NCBI GenBank assembly: GCA_017457085.1
Contig: JAFTID010000069.1
Location: 1 to 32,547, forward strand
Reading direction: 5' to 3'
Length of the DNA stretch: 32,547 nt
From: Phascolarctobacterium sp.
GTDB lineage: Bacteria > Bacillota > Negativicutes > Acidaminococcales > Acidaminococcaceae
The notes beneath the pieces are model-generated. The model saw nothing but the letters and a program-made list of their open reading frames with translations, had not been told where the DNA came from and ran no database searches. This document shows, one piece after another, positions 30,647 to 32,547 of the stretch. A program made the position numbers and the translations under genes. Within the stretch, counting starts at the first letter, position 1. Every line of letters starts with the position of its first letter.

Positions 30647-32547
30647 ATGCCGAAACTTACAGATGTTAAAAAAGTTCTCGTAATCGGCTCCGGTCCGATC
30701 ATCATCGGTCAAGCAGCAGAATTTGACTATGCTGGTACTCAAGCTTGCCGTGCTTTGAAAGAAGAAGGCTTCGAAGTTGTACTGGTAAACTCTAACCCTG
30801 CAACCATCATGACCGACGTAAACATTGCAGACCGCGTATACGTTGAACCTGTAAATGTTGAATTCCTGGAAAATATCATTAAGCGTGAACGTCCTGATTC
30901 CTTGCTTGCTACCTTGGGCGGTCAAGTTGGTTTGAACTTGGCAATGGCTTTGGAAGAAAAAGGCATTCTCGCTGACTATAACGTAAAACTTCTTGGCACT
31001 CAAATCTCCGCTATTAAACGTGGCGAAGACCGCGAATTGTTCAAAGAAGCTATGGAAAAAATCAACCAACCGATCCCCGACAGCACCATCGTTGAAACCA
31101 TCATGGCTGCTTGCGAATTTGGTCGTCAAATCGGCTATCCCTTGATCGTTCGCCCCGCTTACACCTTGGGCGGCACTGGCGGCGGTATTGCTCACGATGA
31201 AGACGAATTGGTTGACATTGTACAAAAAGGCTTGGGCTACAGCCCCATCGGTCAATGCTTGATTGAACGCAGCATCGCTGGCTGGAAAGAAATCGAATTC
31301 GAAGTAATCCGTGACGCTGCTGACAACTGCATCACCGTATGCTCTATGGAAAACGTTGACCCCGTTGGCGTTCACACTGGTGACTCCGTTGTAGTTGCTC
31401 CTGCACAAACCCTTAACGAAAGAGAATTGACCATGCTCCGTCAAGCATCTATCGACATCGTTCGTGAATTGGGGGTTTGCGGTGGCTGTAACGTACAATT
31501 GGCACTGGATCCCTTCTCTGAAAACTACTATGTAATCGAAGTTAACCCCCGCGTAAGCCGCAGCTCCGCTTTGGCATCTAAGGCAACCGGTTATCCCATT
31601 GCGAAAGTAACCAGTAAAATTGCTATTGGCTACACCTTGGACGAAATCGAAAACGCTGTAACCAAAACCACCAAAGCTTGCTTCGAGCCTACCGTTGACT
31701 ATATCGTATTGAAATTCCCGCGCTGGCCCTTCGATAAATTCGTAACTGCTGACCGCACCTTGGGTACTCAAATGAAAGCAACTGGCGAAGTTATGGCTAT
31801 TGAACGTAGCTTTGAAGCTTCCTTGTTGAAAGCAATCCGTTCCTTGGAAATTGGTTTGATTCATCTGGAAATGCCCGAACTGAAAGCACTTAGCGACGAC
31901 GAAATCAAAGACCGTATTAAACGTACTGACGACGAACGTCTTTTTGTTATCGCAGAAGCTATCCGCCGTGGCGTAACCATTGACTACATCTATGACATTA
32001 CCAAGATGGATAAATGGTTCCTCCACAAACTGACCAACATTGTGAAAATGGAAGAAGCTCTTAAAAATGAAGAGCTGACCCCGGCACTCTTGTTGAAAGC
32101 TAAGAAAATGGGCTTCGCTGATCCTGTAATTGGCAAGCTGGTTGGCAAGGACGCTTTTGAAGTACGTGCAATGCGTAAAGAAAACAACATCCTGCCTGCA
32201 TATAAAATTGTAGATACCTGCGCTGCAGAATTTGAAGCTGCAACCCCGTACTACTATTCCACCTACGAAAAAGAAGACGAAGTTGCTGTAAGCGACAAGA
32301 AAAAAGTTGTTGTACTTGGTTCCGGTCCTATCCGTATCGGTCAAGGCGTAGAATTTGACTACTGCTCTGTACATTCTGTATGGGCGCTCCGCGAAATGGG
32401 CTACGAAACCATCATCATCAACAACAACCCGGAAACCGTTTCCACTGACTTCGACATCTCTGATAAACTGTACTTTGAACCGTTGACCTTGGAAGACGTG
32501 CTCAACGTAATCGAAAAAGAACAACCGGAAGGCGTTATCGTACAATT
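30647..32547 (+). CDS. carB: Carbamoyl phosphate synthase large subunit (partial, runs off the right edge)
   Basis: First 633 codons are visible, with no stop before the window ends; a full protein has about 1070 residues. ATG 30647 lies 2 nt after the carA stop with GGAGGG upstream. The first half has the nucleotide-loop motif [20 protein letters not shown], the ATP-grasp loop [17 protein letters not shown] and the Mg2+-binding [20 protein letters not shown]. The second half begins [20 protein letters not shown] near residue 550, the internal duplication of CarB. It makes carbamoyl phosphate from bicarbonate, ATP and ammonia. The partner subunit has a changed triad. No truncation or frameshift is seen in the visible part. 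Confidence 0.96.
   Translation, partial: MPKLTDVKKVLVIGSGPIIIGQAAEFDYAGTQACRALKEEGFEVVLVNSNPATIMTDVNIADRVYVEPVNVEFLENIIKRERPDSLLATLGGQVGLNLAMALEEKGILADYNVKLLGTQISAIKRGEDRELFKEAMEKINQPIPDSTIVETIMAACEFGRQIGYPLIVRPAYTLGGTGGGIAHDEDELVDIVQKGLGYSPIGQCLIERSIAGWKEIEFEVIRDAADNCITVCSMENVDPVGVHTGDSVVVAPAQTLNERELTMLRQASIDIVRELGVCGGCNVQLALDPFSENYYVIEVNPRVSRSSALASKATGYPIAKVTSKIAIGYTLDEIENAVTKTTKACFEPTVDYIVLKFPRWPFDKFVTADRTLGTQMKATGEVMAIERSFEASLLKAIRSLEIGLIHLEMPELKALSDDEIKDRIKRTDDERLFVIAEAIRRGVTIDYIYDITKMDKWFLHKLTNIVKMEEALKNEELTPALLLKAKKMGFADPVIGKLVGKDAFEVRAMRKENNILPAYKIVDTCAAEFEAATPYYYSTYEKEDEVAVSDKKKVVVLGSGPIRIGQGVEFDYCSVHSVWALREMGYETIIINNNPETVSTDFDISDKLYFEPLTLEDVLNVIEKEQPEGVIVQ

Noticed and set aside
30641..32545. 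Open frame of 634 codons on the minus strand opposite carB
   Set aside because: carB is unmistakable in this interval, and the opposite frame is open only because of its codon bias. The minus translation is Phe/Val/Asn-rich with no family features.

Overview
The window looks like the chromosome of a diderm Firmicute (Negativicutes type, possibly Acidaminococcaceae; the genus is not proven). Two kinds of evidence meet here. The regulation is Firmicute-like: a T-box leader before pheS and a PyrR attenuator before pyrB. The envelope is diderm: two beta-barrel proteins end in the outer-membrane signature Tyr-Arg-Phe-Thr-Trp, and more than a dozen proteins carry Sec signal peptides with no Gram-positive wall anchors.

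Layout. (1) 0.3-3.1 kb: ktrB-ktrA potassium uptake genes, then a SpoU/TrmH rRNA methyltransferase. (2) 3.1-5.0 kb, minus strand: a DUF4143 AAA ATPase bracketed by two nearly identical 43-bp palindromes, then an XRE repressor. (3) 5.1-20.2 kb: an accessory block of secreted proteins on the plus strand. It has two FlgT/LPP20-type proteins, one LPP20 protein, five CsgG-like proteins (one with a domain interrupted by about 300 polar residues, one with a FlgT-C-like tail), two paralogous LolA-like proteins, two autotransporter-type barrels, a helical-repeat protein, a CAP-domain protein and a second XRE protein. (4) 20.2-21.1 kb: a DUF4160/DUF2442 pair bracketed by matching hairpins. (5) 21.1-25.6 kb: sfsA, a T-box leader, pheS and pheT. 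(6) 25.8-27.1 kb: a second DUF4143 ATPase. (7) 27.2 kb to the right edge: a PyrR-controlled pyrB-pyrC-carA-carB operon; carB runs off the window.

How the genes work together. The housekeeping ends cover K+ uptake, rRNA modification, Phe-tRNA charging and pyrimidine synthesis. The middle block reads as one envelope system: periplasmic CsgG/FlgT-fold parts, LolA-like carriers or chaperones and outer-membrane barrels in one or a few operons. Repeated copies of the motif AAAAAGTTGnATAAT stand before its first gene and before the LPP20 gene. Nearly all its proteins would be called hypothetical, and no flagellar structural gene or curli subunit is visible, so it is the best candidate for an undescribed system.

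Other points: the GATase domain of CarA has lost the catalytic His and Glu, and several intrinsic terminators abut the Shine-Dalgarno of the next gene.
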